38,128 bases of DNA from Kaistella sp. SH40-3 (GCF_030686865.1 NZ_JAQYUS010000012.1:1-38128), one strand, 5' to 3'; shown: positions 25,520 to 33,418, numbered from the stretch's first letter. Notes: generated from the letters alone by a model not told the origin. Made by a program: numbers and translations.

Positions 25520-26347
25520 TTATTTTTCAATTTCAATAGAATTCGTCATACGGCGTATTTGTTTTGAAAGTTCATTGTCTAAATTTTTTATGTCTTTTCT
25601 TATTTTCAAGATGTTTCCATCATTCAGTAGGAAAGTATAATTGCTATTTGAGATGTGCATTTCTTTAATGTTTGCATTAGTATCTTGGGACCGTTCGTCA
25701 ATAAGTTTATTCAACTGAATTTTTGTTATTTCTTTTTCTTTTTTTGAAAAATCATGTAAATGCGCATTTTTATTTTTTTTAACTTCTAGCAAGCTAAATT
25801 CGTGGTTCTTTTCTTCATCATAGATTTCAACAATCAATCCTGGTAATCCCGAAAATTTATATGGACCTTCAGAAATCGGAACTTCTTTTGCAAACCAAGC
25901 AATCCAGTTTCTCCCTTTATAATTTGTTTCTGCTTTCTGACATAGATAGTTTCCTATTTTTTTTTCTTCATTCGCGAGAATCCATTTCGGACGATTTTTT
26001 TCTGTGATTTTCATTCGAATTCCAGAATAAATTGTATGGTATATAATTTTGTCTTTTAATAAATCTTTGGATATACTATACGTCAGGTTAGAATTGTGTT
26101 GTAGAAAAGACAGTTTTAGTACACCGATTGCTCGATTTTTACTTAAAATTAAGTCATTATATCTTTTTGCGTCATTATAAAAATTAGATTCTTTTTTGCT
26201 GAGATCAACATCAAGGGTCATTATATCGTGAACAATGGAATCTTTTTTATTACCATCTGGTATAAAACTATATCTGTAATTAAATCTGTATTGAGAAAAT
26301 GAAATTAAAAACGAAAAAAGCATTAAAGCCGAAAGTATGTTTTTCAT
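25520..26347 (-). CDS. GLPGLI family exported protein
   Basis: A 275-residue protein of the Bacteroidetes GLPGLI family, named for its motif, which is seen here in YKFSGLPGLIVEIYDEEKN at about residues 163-181. It starts with a signal peptide (MKNILSALMLFSFLISFSQ). Other family marks are IGNYLCQKAETNYKGRNWIAWF before the motif. These proteins are thought to be periplasmic or surface-exposed and often lie near outer-membrane beta-barrel receptors; a receptor of that type lies 3 kb away (29,334). Biochemical function unknown. It appears intact. Confidence 0.92.
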   Translation of the reverse strand: MKNILSALMLFSFLISFSQYRFNYRYSFIPDGNKKDSIVHDIMTLDVDLSKKESNFYNDAKRYNDLILSKNRAIGVLKLSFLQHNSNLTYSISKDLLKDKIIYHTIYSGIRMKITEKNRPKWILANEEKKIGNYLCQKAETNYKGRNWIAWFAKEVPISEGPYKFSGLPGLIVEIYDEEKNHEFSLLEVKKNKNAHLHDFSKKEKEITKIQLNKLIDERSQDTNANIKEMHISNSNYTFLLNDGNILKIRKDIKNLDNELSKQIRRMTNSIEIEK

Positions 26348-26605
26348 GAAAACGTTTATTAGTTTTAGTCATTATTGACATTTCAAACTTAAAAATAATA
26401 TTTTGAGAAAACATAAAAAGGATATCAAAATTGATAAGCGTGTGAAGTAAATTATTTATAGATCTGATATTTAATGTTTTGCCAAAATAAGGTGCTGAAA
26501 AATTTATAAATTGAAACAAAGTAAACCACACTCAGAAAATTTATTAAATTTCTTGCATCTAAGTTTTAAATTCCGGATTGTAATCAAATTTCTAAATTCT
26601 AAATT
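26348..26605. other. Intergenic, nothing recognised
   Basis: About 258 AT-rich bases. Small frames on both strands here look like chance. Confidence 0.5.
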
Positions 26606-27075
26606 TTATGAATTGTCGTTAAAACCTAGAAAGAATGTGATACCTATTTTTTTTAAGAATTTTATTAGATGTGATGTTTCTTTCATTGCTCGTCCAGTCA
26701 TTTTGTCGTTTTAAACTTCGCGAAAGCCAAAAGCATGAAATTTTTTTGCTGTTTCACTAACAGCCCCTTTACTTTAAATCTTTAAAAAATCTAAAACCAA
26801 TATTATATTTATTTTTATTAAGGCAGGATTTAAATCCACACAGACCTCAAAAACTACGATTTTTTTGTTAATTACAGCAAGGCCTGCAACACCGTCTTTT
26901 TTATATGGGTCGTAATTGATTAAGAATTATTTGCTGTTTGTAAGTCGGCAACAGGCTCACCACCTGTAAATTTTAGAACTTCGTTGTCAAGATTTAATGC
27001 ATAGATTCTCGGTGTCTTCTTCTATTAGCTCATGGATTTAGTTCTTTCTGTTTCCAGGAAATATTGTCTTTTCAT
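26606..27075 (-). pseudogene. Decayed GNAT (RimJ/RimL-type) acetyltransferase
   Basis: Consecutive pieces of one GNAT protein can be read on the minus strand, in order but in changing frames. They are MKRQYFLETER (the usual LETERL opening); HELIEEDTEN; IYALNLDNEVLKFTGGEPV; NYDPYKKDGVAGLAVIN; GLCGFKSCLNKNKYNIGFRF; KGAVSETAKKFHAFGF; and TGRAMKETSHLIKFLKKIGI (the GRAMKEN...KIG helix). At least four frameshifts and several stops separate them, so the gene is dead. The acetyl-CoA-binding middle is partly lost. The identification rests on my recognition of the family's order of motifs. Confidence 0.75.
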
Positions 27076-27230
27076 TTCTTGATCATTTTGTCTTTTAATC
27101 GAACCAGTAGCACATTAATAGTTATACGATATTGGCAAGTTAGAACGGCCAGAATTATTCTCCATTTACCGAGCTCCTACGAGCAGAAACTTTCATTAAG
27201 TACTGGGCCCAATTTTTCTCCAAATCTCTG

Positions 27231-27635
27231 TTATCGGTCTTTTGTTTTATCTTTTGTCATTCCCACTTTGTCCATTGGTCTAAAGCGTAATGCACTCCAA
27301 GTTGCATCAATGGAAATTGCAGCCACTGTGGTGATTCCAAAATTTTCCCCAGTGTCACGAATTGTATCTCGGTTTATGTCTGTTTTTATTTTTGAAGTTC
27401 CTTTCGGAAATGCAATCCACAATATACTGTCCTCCTCAATATTTTTAAGTTGCGTACTAAAGAAATCAAGAATCTCTTCCTTACTCTTTACGAAAACCAA
27501 TGTGTTTGTAGCTTTTATTCTGTTGTCAAACGAGGTGTGAAAGCCAAGTTTCACAAACTGATTTTCCAGAGTTTTTGGTGAATTGATTACAATTCCATTG
27601 TCTTTGAACCTAAATTTTTTAATAACATCTTGCAT
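27231..27635 (-). CDS. DUF3052-like protein
   Basis: A 134-residue protein starting MQDVIKKFRFKDNGIVINSP. Its C-terminal half resembles the DUF3052 family: SILWIAFPKGTSKIKTDINR, then GITTVAAISIDATWSALRFR. The function of that family is unknown. An ATG at 27,740 would add 35 residues, mainly a run of isoleucines from a TAA/TAG-poor (ATT)n tract, so I take the ATG at 27,635 as the true start. It is intact, although it is next to a decayed acetyltransferase gene. Family assignment is by eye and should be read as likely, not certain. Confidence 0.65.
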   Translation of the reverse strand: MQDVIKKFRFKDNGIVINSPKTLENQFVKLGFHTSFDNRIKATNTLVFVKSKEEILDFFSTQLKNIEEDSILWIAFPKGTSKIKTDINRDTIRDTGENFGITTVAAISIDATWSALRFRPMDKVGMTKDKTKDR

Positions 27636-27740
27636 ATTATTTATTGTTTCGTTGGTTAAAAAAAAGCCACCTATAGTTGAAGTTGGTGCAATAATAATGA
27701 TAATAATAATACTAATTAGGAGGAAATTGTGTCTGAACAC

Positions 27741-28203
27741 TTACTTCTTATTTATTTAACAAAAATTACGATAAAACGTATATGTAGAAAAACTTATCCG
27801 ATGGAAAGTGTCTCCAAACGTCTAGTGGTAAAGTGGCGTCCTGGTCTGCATTTAACGCTCCACATCGGAGGTCAAAAAATCAGGCAATAAGACGTTAATT
27901 ATTTAGTTATTTACACAATTAGTTAATTAGCTAAATATATGAATGGTTCGTAATTTCTAAAAGCTTTACCGCGCGATCCTATAAAAATTGCCCAAACTCT
28001 CTTCTGTATTAAGACTAATTGAACTCTTTTTTATAAATATTAATTGTAAAATATTACAAATTGAAAGATTGAAAAAAATCTTGGGTAAAACTTCTATACT
28101 CAGAACTCAGCATTAAGTATATTTTATTAATGATATTTTCCGTATAACTTTGATTATTGTTTTTTCCGACTATTATTTTTGCATTTTAGATGTAGATTTT
28201 AAG
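27741..28203. other. Gene-free region with an extended imperfect palindrome
   Basis: AACGTCT (27817-27823) and AGACGTT (27890-27896) face each other. Inside, GTGGCGT and ACGCTCCAC can pair (one bulge), and CCGATG at 27798 faces CATCGG at about 27863. Size (about 80-100 bp) and layout recall R2, but the sequence is different. The remainder to 28,203 is AT-rich; TTGTAA/TTACAA form a short inverted repeat near 28,045. The word TGTTTTTTCCGACTATT at 28159-28175 recurs at 33489-33505. Confidence 0.45.
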
Positions 28204-28485
28204 CGCTGATAAAGTTCCTGAGTCCTTCTAAAAAACTGCACTACTATCCTAAATTCTAAAAATGATAACCCCATAAGGTGACCAACTGGGGAAGAAAAGC
28301 CACCCGAGGTGAGCCCGTCCAGAGCGTAGCAAAAGGATCTAACAGGCTTTAATTCGTAATTTTTATTTTTTAAAGGTCTCAGTGATTTATCAATTCATTT
28401 GGCTTCGCCGAACCTTCGGTTTCTTGTCTTTCAGGCAAAACGACCCGAGGCACAGCCGAATAGAGCGCAGCTAAAGCATAGTTAT
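28204..28485 (-). repeat. Repeat R1, copy a
   Basis: A 282-base repeat, about nine-tenths identical to the copy at 31,822 by eye. It begins CGCTGATAAAGTTCC and ends GCATAGTTAT, 14 bases past the stop of the HigA-like gene. It contains several hairpins, such as CCGAA-CC-TTCGG, and the pair GCC(C/T)GT...ACAGGC. No protein is encoded convincingly, although a 118-codon plus-strand frame crosses its end; that frame overlaps the HigA gene and recurs only as far as the repeat does. It could act as a terminator for the antitoxin gene. Confidence 0.85.
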
Positions 28486-28499
28486 TGTGCAATCGTTTT

Positions 28500-28790
28500 T
28501 TATACCGTATTCGGATTCACATGTAGTTGCCCACCAACAGCTTTTAGAACTTTCATTATTGTTGCGAATTGCGGTTTGGCGCCTTCAGACAAAGCTTTGT
28601 ATAAACTTGGTCTACTAAGTCCGGTTTCTTCTGCGATTTTAGTCATTCCAATTGCTTTGGCAATAGTTCCAATTGCAACAATTATATCTGAGTCATTTCC
28701 TTCTTCCAGAACAGTATTAAGATATTCTGCAATCATTTCGTTATTGTCTAAGTAATTGGCAATGTCAAATTTTGATGTCTCCATTTTCAT
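28500..28790 (-). CDS. HigA-like addiction-module antitoxin
   Basis: A 96-residue DNA-binding antitoxin of the 'putative addiction module antidote' type, which pairs with phage Gp49/HigB-like toxins. It has the family opening SKFDIANYLDNNEMIAEYLN and a helix-turn-helix in GMTKIAEETGLSRPSLYKAL, ending ATIMKVLKAVGGQLHV. The ATG at 28,790 overlaps the stop codon of the toxin pseudogene by one base, as in intact toxin-first modules. The toxin partner is dead, so this antitoxin is an orphan. It could still repress its own promoter or counter a related toxin elsewhere. Confidence 0.9.
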   Translation of the reverse strand: MKMETSKFDIANYLDNNEMIAEYLNTVLEEGNDSDIIVAIGTIAKAIGMTKIAEETGLSRPSLYKALSEGAKPQFATIMKVLKAVGGQLHVNPNTV

Positions 28791-29088
28791 TATTTCTTTA
28801 ATTTATTCCAGATTTGAAACGCTTTTTCAATGTCCTTTTATTGAGTTGATTTATCTCCGCCAATTAGGAGAATAATGATTTTTCCGTCAGTTTCCTTAAA
28901 CTAAATTCCATAGCCCTTTGCGTAATTAATCTTTAACTTATTAATTCCATTTCCAACCGTTTTAAAATCTCCGAAATGTTCGTCGTTTTCTAATTTTTGA
29001 ATTCGGAACAAAATTTTGCTTTTGCTCTTAGATCATTTAATTTTCTAAACCATTTGTCAAACTCTGTTGTTTTTTCAATAAAGTACAT
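28790..29088 (-). pseudogene. Inactivated HigB/RelE-like (Gp49-type) toxin
   Basis: Minus-strand reading starts MYFIEKTTEFDKWFRKLNDL. After about 25 codons a one-base deletion shifts the frame; it continues ILFRIQKLENDEHFGDFKTV, then GNGINKLKINYAKGYGI, a TAG where the family has Tyr, FKETDGKIIILLIGGDKSTQ, a TAA where Gln is expected, and KDIEKAFQIWNKLKK. The span is 299 bases, one short of 100 codons. So there are three separate disabling changes in a gene that is otherwise complete. The toxin is not produced; the downstream antitoxin is intact. Confidence 0.9.
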
Positions 29089-29182
29089 ATCAAAGTGTAT
29101 TCATTTGGATACAAATCTAATAATATTATTTGAATTTAAAAATTATTTTTCTTGTGGGAAGGTCTTTTTTAAATGTTGCACA

Positions 29183-29306
29183 ACGTTCCGCGTATTAGCG
29201 ATGGTGCGGCTTAAACGCGGAAACTTTCTTATTATAAATTAAACTTCGCAAGATCTAAAATGTATAAACTTGCTATTCCTGCGCACTATTGTCAGTACGA
29301 TGTTAT
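29183..29306. repeat. Palindromic repeat R2, copy a
   Basis: 124 bases from ACGTT to GTTAT. The left arm CGTATTAGCGATGGTGCGG (29191-29209) faces the right arm GCGCACTATTGTCAGTACG (about 29281-29299), with several mismatches or wobbles, around an AT-rich centre. It is roughly 80 percent identical to the copy at 32,766. The seven bases before it, TTGCACA (29176-29182), are the exact complement of TGTGCAA at 28486-28492, on the far side of the HigA/toxin unit. Confidence 0.85.
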
Positions 29307-29333
29307 CTGTATCCACTTATTTTGATCGTACGC

Positions 29334-31652
29334 TTAAATTCTGTCAACGGTTTCATTAATTTGCTTCTCTTTATATTCTGAATTTGAAACTTTTCCAAAG
29401 TTGTACTTTATTCCTACAGAAAGAGTTGGCGTATTTCCATAAAAACTGCCTTTCGTTATGATTTTGTCATAACTTAATTTTTGGACAAATGTATTTTGAT
29501 TGAAAACATCATTGTAACGCAAAGTGAAGTCAAAATTTGAAATTGATTTAGTCAATCCCAAATTTAATAATACCATTTCGTTGTACTCGTAAATTCCTTG
29601 CATTCTTTTGGTAATCCAAGTGCCATCTAAAAGAAAATTAAAGCCTTTTCCAAGTTTTATTGTATTATTTGTATAGAGATAAAGATACGGTGTGGATTGT
29701 TTTATAACTGCAAGACGGTCTTCTGTTTTTGAATAATTGATGGATAAACTATTCTGGGAAGTTAAAATTTTATATTCAAATGGAACATCCAATCCTAAAC
29801 TTGCCCCACTTTCTTTGTCAAAATTTTTGGTCGTAAACTTTGATATATTTTCATCTTCATTATAAAAAAGTCCGAAGCCTATCGGGTTTTTGCTTTCGTA
29901 CACAGAAGCATTTATTGCCCATTTTTTCAAGTTGATGCTTGCTGAAAGTTCGTTGGTGTAAGAGGGCAAAAGATCTGGATTCCCTTGATATTCAACATAT
30001 GGACTGCTGTATAAACCGCCCGAAGCCAGATCACTATAACCCGGTCTGTTAATACTTCTTTTAAAGTTTAGCGTATAGATGTAATTCTCATTTTGTTTAA
30101 AGGATAATTCTGCGCTCGGAAACCAATCGACATAATGTCTGGAAATATTTTTCTCCTTCAAAATCTGGTAAAAACCATTTGCGGATGTTGTTTCCAAACG
30201 AATGCCACCCTTAAAACTTAATTTTTCTTTTTCACCTGAAAACTCTGCATAGGAAGCAAAATTTTCTTCATTAAAAAAATATTTAAAATATTCTAAAGGT
30301 TTTGTGTTTCTATCATCAATAACATTATTGGTCGTGGCATCTGCTTTGGTAAAACTACCGCCAATTCCCAATTGGTAGTTTTCCTTAATTTTTTTCTCGA
30401 TGTCGATTCTTCCCGAATAAGCATTCACTGCATATTTTTGTTTTCTAAACTGGCTAAAATTGTACCCAGAATTATCAATATTGTTGTAAAAGTCCAGATC
30501 TACATTATTGCTTTCCCGCGTATATTGCAAACCTGTGAAAATAGTAGCGTTTATAGATTTCAATTGCTTATTATAATTAAAAATAGAATTGATAGTCGCT
30601 CTTTTTCTGTCCTGCGGATTTAATGTTAATATTTGAGATTTCAGTCCGTTAACTTCATAGTTCGTGACCGTATTATTATCACCTTTATCGGGCCTTAAAT
30701 TTCCATTTACGGTAAATGTTAAGTTATCTCCATCATTCAATTCCTGATATAAGCTAGTGCCTAAAATGACTTGTGGACGGTTGGTAATTGAGGTAATGAT
30801 ATAGTCCGACTTAATATTTTTGCCGGGAACAGAATAATCAAAACCATTGCTTTCCCAATGTTGTATTTGATTATAAGCAGCATTTAGTTTCCATTCGGTT
30901 TTATTTTTTTTCTGCTGAAAATTGGCTGAAAAATTATTGCTGAAACGTTTGTTGAATACCGCTGTTTCGTTCAGCGTTAATTTATAGCCTTCTTTTCTAC
31001 TGTTTTTTAATATAATTTTGATCACCGCTTTTCCTGCCGCTTCATATTTTGCGGAAGGATTTCTGATGATTTCAACAGATTTAATTTCATCAACAGATAA
31101 GGCAGACAAAACATTGAAATCAACTTTTTGGTTATCAATATACAAAAGTGGACTGCCTTTGCCTACCATCGACAAACCTTCTCCATTTGCATCTACGTAG
31201 ATAAAAGGCAATTTGGCCAATAGATCTGTGGATGTGGAAACTTTACTTAAAGAGGAATTTGCGATCTCAATATTGATATTTCCATTTTGAACCTTGAAAA
31301 TATTTCTAGTTCTTGCAATTTGAACTTCTTCAAGATTGGAAATTTTTTCTTTAAGAATTATATTAAAAGTAAGATCGGAGGAAAGCTGAAACAGGGGTTC
31401 ATTTTGTGTGATATCATTTGATACAATTTGCAGGTAATATTGACGGGGTTTGAGTCGGGAAAATTCAAAATTCCCATTTTGTACAATGGTGGTTCTTACG
31501 AGTTCATTATTTGCAGTAAAAAGATAAATTTCAGCTGATGAAATCTTATGATGATCATTGTCCGTAAGCTTACCGTTTATTTTTAAATTTTCTTGTTGTG
31601 CAGAAATATTTAAGCTCACTAATAAGGTAAGCAGTTTAATTAATCTAAACAT
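29334..31652 (-). CDS. Outer-membrane beta-barrel receptor (TonB-dependent type)
   Basis: A 772-residue outer-membrane protein. It has a signal peptide (MFRLIKLLTLLVSLNISAQ), a carboxypeptidase-D-like beta-sandwich at about residues 22-105 (LKINGKLTDNDHHKISSAEI, GNFEFSRLKPRQYYLQI), and a plug-like domain (GKGSPLLYIDNQKVDF, LSVDEIKSVEIIRNPSAKYE). A long beta barrel follows and ends GIKYNFGKVSNSEYKEKQ. This matches the OMP_b-brl_3 group of receptors whose substrates are mostly unknown. It does not end in the aromatic residue usual for barrel proteins but in a 20-residue tail. It seems intact. It stands alone on the minus strand between R2a and R1b. Confidence 0.92.
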   Translation of the reverse strand: MFRLIKLLTLLVSLNISAQQENLKINGKLTDNDHHKISSAEIYLFTANNELVRTTIVQNGNFEFSRLKPRQYYLQIVSNDITQNEPLFQLSSDLTFNIILKEKISNLEEVQIARTRNIFKVQNGNINIEIANSSLSKVSTSTDLLAKLPFIYVDANGEGLSMVGKGSPLLYIDNQKVDFNVLSALSVDEIKSVEIIRNPSAKYEAAGKAVIKIILKNSRKEGYKLTLNETAVFNKRFSNNFSANFQQKKNKTEWKLNAAYNQIQHWESNGFDYSVPGKNIKSDYIITSITNRPQVILGTSLYQELNDGDNLTFTVNGNLRPDKGDNNTVTNYEVNGLKSQILTLNPQDRKRATINSIFNYNKQLKSINATIFTGLQYTRESNNVDLDFYNNIDNSGYNFSQFRKQKYAVNAYSGRIDIEKKIKENYQLGIGGSFTKADATTNNVIDDRNTKPLEYFKYFFNEENFASYAEFSGEKEKLSFKGGIRLETTSANGFYQILKEKNISRHYVDWFPSAELSFKQNENYIYTLNFKRSINRPGYSDLASGGLYSSPYVEYQGNPDLLPSYTNELSASINLKKWAINASVYESKNPIGFGLFYNEDENISKFTTKNFDKESGASLGLDVPFEYKILTSQNSLSINYSKTEDRLAVIKQSTPYLYLYTNNTIKLGKGFNFLLDGTWITKRMQGIYEYNEMVLLNLGLTKSISNFDFTLRYNDVFNQNTFVQKLSYDKIITKGSFYGNTPTLSVGIKYNFGKVSNSEYKEKQINETVDRI

Positions 31653-31750
31653 TGTTGAAAGTAAAATTTTTAATTGTAAATAAATTTTTTCCCTATATTA
31701 AAACAATTAGCAACGGGAAATCATTACATCCTACACTGGCTTTTTTTCAT

Positions 31751-31821
31751 GCAGCTAACGCTTTGGTATCTATGCCAGTAGGATAAAAAAATGAAACTTC
31801 TACTTGCAAAACTTAATTAAT
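31751..31821. other. Half-site-like sequence before R1b
   Basis: GCAGCTAACGCTTTGGTATC (31751-31770) resembles the start of R2 (AACGTTTTGCGTAT). Its TAACGCTTTGG is complementary, apart from a three-base gap and one mismatch, to CTAAAGCTTAGTTA at the far end of R1b (32089-32102). So R1b may be a longer palindromic site with R1 DNA in its middle. Confidence 0.35.
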
Positions 31822-32103
31822 CGCTGATAAAGTTCCTGAGTCCTTCTAAAAAACTGCTCTACTATCCTAAATTCTAAAAATCATAACCCCATAAAGTTAC
31901 CAAGTGGGGAGGAAAGGCCACTGGAGGTGAGCCTGTCCAGAGCGTAGCGAAAGGATCTAACAGGCTTTACTTCGTAATTTCTATTTTTTAAAGGTCTTAG
32001 TGATTTATCAATTCATTTGGCTTCGCCGAACCTTCGGTTTCTTGTCTTTCAGGCGAAACGACCCGAGGCACAGCCGAACAGAGCGCAGCTAAAGCTTAGT
32101 TAT
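31822..32103 (-). repeat. Repeat R1, copy b
   Basis: 282 bases from CGCTGATAAAG to GCTTAGTTAT, nearly matching copy a base for base in length. It begins 14 bases past the mazF stop on the minus strand. Word X following GTTAT here is TACCTGTG (32104-32111). Confidence 0.88.
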
Positions 32104-32116
32104 TACCTGTGGTTTT

Positions 32117-32440
32117 TTAATCTACAAATGTTTCTTTTATTACACTTTTTACTTTTTGAATTTCTTTTTCAGACAATTCTCCAAAAATTTTTGAAATTCT
32201 TCGCTTGTCAACAGTTCTTATTTGGTCAATCATAACGCAACCTTTAGTTTTATTTCCTTTAATTTCAACTCTGGTAGGATAATTTTTGGAACTGCTTGTA
32301 ATAGGTGCAATAAGTATCGTTTGCAAATATTTATTCATTTCATTTGGCGAAAAAATAACGCATGGTCTTGTTTTCTTAACTTCGCTTCCAATTGTTGGAT
32401 CAAGATTAACCAGTACAATTTGATATTGTTTTAATTCCAT
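32117..32440 (-). CDS. mazF: MazF/PemK-family toxin
   Basis: A 107-residue endoribonuclease toxin that cleaves mRNA at short sequence motifs. The family features are IVLVNLDPTIGSEVKKTRPC, VIFSPNEMN, ILIAPITSSSKNYPTRVEIK and GCVMIDQIRTVDKRRI. The conserved Arg of the TRPCV motif and the Thr/Ser of APITSS, implicated in catalysis in this family, are both there. It overlaps the antitoxin gene by ten bases (ATG at 32,440), the standard coupled arrangement. Intact and probably active. Confidence 0.95.
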   Translation of the reverse strand: MELKQYQIVLVNLDPTIGSEVKKTRPCVIFSPNEMNKYLQTILIAPITSSSKNYPTRVEIKGNKTKGCVMIDQIRTVDKRRISKIFGELSEKEIQKVKSVIKETFVD

Positions 32441-32676
32441 TCGTCAAAATTTTCGTCTTCAAAAACATCATCAATTAAAAGTTGATCGTCTCCGTTTTCG
32501 TGCATTTCTTTAAATGCTTCTTCCCAATCTTTCCTTGGTTCCGCTTTAGGTTTCAAAATTATAAAACCTTTTTCGAGGATAATTTCAATTTTGTTCTGAA
32601 TGTTATATTTTTCAAGAATAGTTTTAGAAAGTCTAATTCCTTTCGAGTTTCCAATATTTATAACAGATAATTCCAT
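32431..32676 (-). CDS. mazE: MazE-family antitoxin
   Basis: An 81-residue antitoxin with an N-terminal SpoVT/AbrB-type swapped-hairpin DNA-binding domain (MELSVINIGNSKGIRLSK, then TILEKYNIQNKIEIILEK) and an acidic C-terminal tail (DDQLLIDDVFEDENFDEW) that should wrap the MazF dimer. A GTG at 32,697 is an alternative start, giving 88 residues. It is the first gene of the mazEF operon and should repress it together with MazF. The promoter would lie between 32,677 and R2b. Confidence 0.93.
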   Translation of the reverse strand: MELSVINIGNSKGIRLSKTILEKYNIQNKIEIILEKGFIILKPKAEPRKDWEEAFKEMHENGDDQLLIDDVFEDENFDEWN

Positions 32677-32765
32677 AATTCTATTTTTTGTTATCACAAA
32701 GTAATTACTTTAATTTCAATTAGGCAAATTTTATTTTGGAAACGGCGCTATTAAAATCGCAGGTA

Positions 32766-32889
32766 ACGTTTTGCGTATTGGCGATGGTGCGGCTTAACTG
32801 CGGAAATTTTCTAATTATAAATTAAACTTCGAAACATCTAAAATAGTTAAATTTGGCGATTCCTCCGCACTATTGCCAATACGATGTGC
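32766..32889. repeat. Palindromic repeat R2, copy b
   Basis: The best-preserved copy. Left arm CGTATTGGCGATGGTGCGG (32774-32792) faces right arm CCGCACTATTGCCAATACG (32865-32883); 17 of 19 positions pair canonically and the two others are G-T. The 70-base centre is AT-rich (ATTATAAATTAAACTTCG). It is preceded by CGCAGGTA (32758-32765), which is complementary at 7 of 8 positions to TACCTGTG across the mazEF unit. The right end reads GATGTGC rather than GATGTTAT, and is followed by TTGCACAAC (32893-32901), the same word that precedes R2a. Confidence 0.88.
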
Positions 32890-32989
32890 TTGTTGCACAA
32901 CCAAAAATACCAAAAATAAATTTCGCAAATACTCAGAATTAAAACATGATAACGGTTTGATAATTAACGTATTATTCGAAAATTAGTGC

Positions 32990-33418
32990 ATGCAAGGAAA
33001 GAAAATAATTACTCCGCAACACTTCTACCATCAAAGTCTTGATGAGGTGGTTCCCGAAGATAATTTCTACCGAAAAGTAAATGAAAATCTGTCACTCGAT
33101 TTTCTTTATAAAGTTACCGCCCCTTATTACGGCAAATGTGGACAAGAGAGCATCGATCCGGTCGTATTCTTCAAAATATTGATGGTGGGTTATCTCAACA
33201 GTATTAACAGCGATAGAGGCTTAAATGAAGAAGCAGCAAAACGCTATATTTCCAACTCATTAAAACGCGAATTCGCAAGCGACAACGGAATGGAACTAAA
33301 TGCACTTTTACCAAAAATGAGTCCTTTAAATCCTCAGTATTTAACTAAGAAGCAAAGTGTTTTTCAAAAACTCGTTTCTTTTGTAGAGAAATTTAAAGGA
33401 GTTGGCGGACAACTCTAA
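32990..33418 (+). pseudogene. Internally deleted IS1182-like transposase
   Basis: A 142-codon frame beginning [20 protein letters not shown], with [20 protein letters not shown] and the [20 protein letters not shown] block of the IS1182-type N-terminal domain. After NSINSDRGL it jumps to a segment like the C-terminal region of such transposases ([20 protein letters not shown], then [20 protein letters not shown]). The DDE catalytic core of roughly 300 residues is missing, yet the reading frame is kept. It is therefore a deletion remnant that cannot transpose. Family named from the N-terminal pattern, moderately sure. Confidence 0.75.

Noticed and set aside
27064..27540. 158-codon plus-strand frame
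   Set aside because: It runs antisense through the DUF3052-like gene and into the GNAT pseudogene, and its product has no protein-like character of its own.
28399..28755. 118-codon plus-strand frame beginning MASPNLRFLVF, repeated at 32017-32235
   Set aside because: The shared N-terminal part is just the R1 repeat translated; the two frames diverge as soon as R1 ends and then run antisense to the HigA and MazF genes.
28790..29088. Active HigB-like toxin through recoding
   Set aside because: One frameshift plus two different stop codons (TAG and TAA) would all need bypass; decay is simpler.
32990..33418. Functional transposase
   Set aside because: At 142 codons it joins N- and C-terminal pieces and lacks the DDE core.
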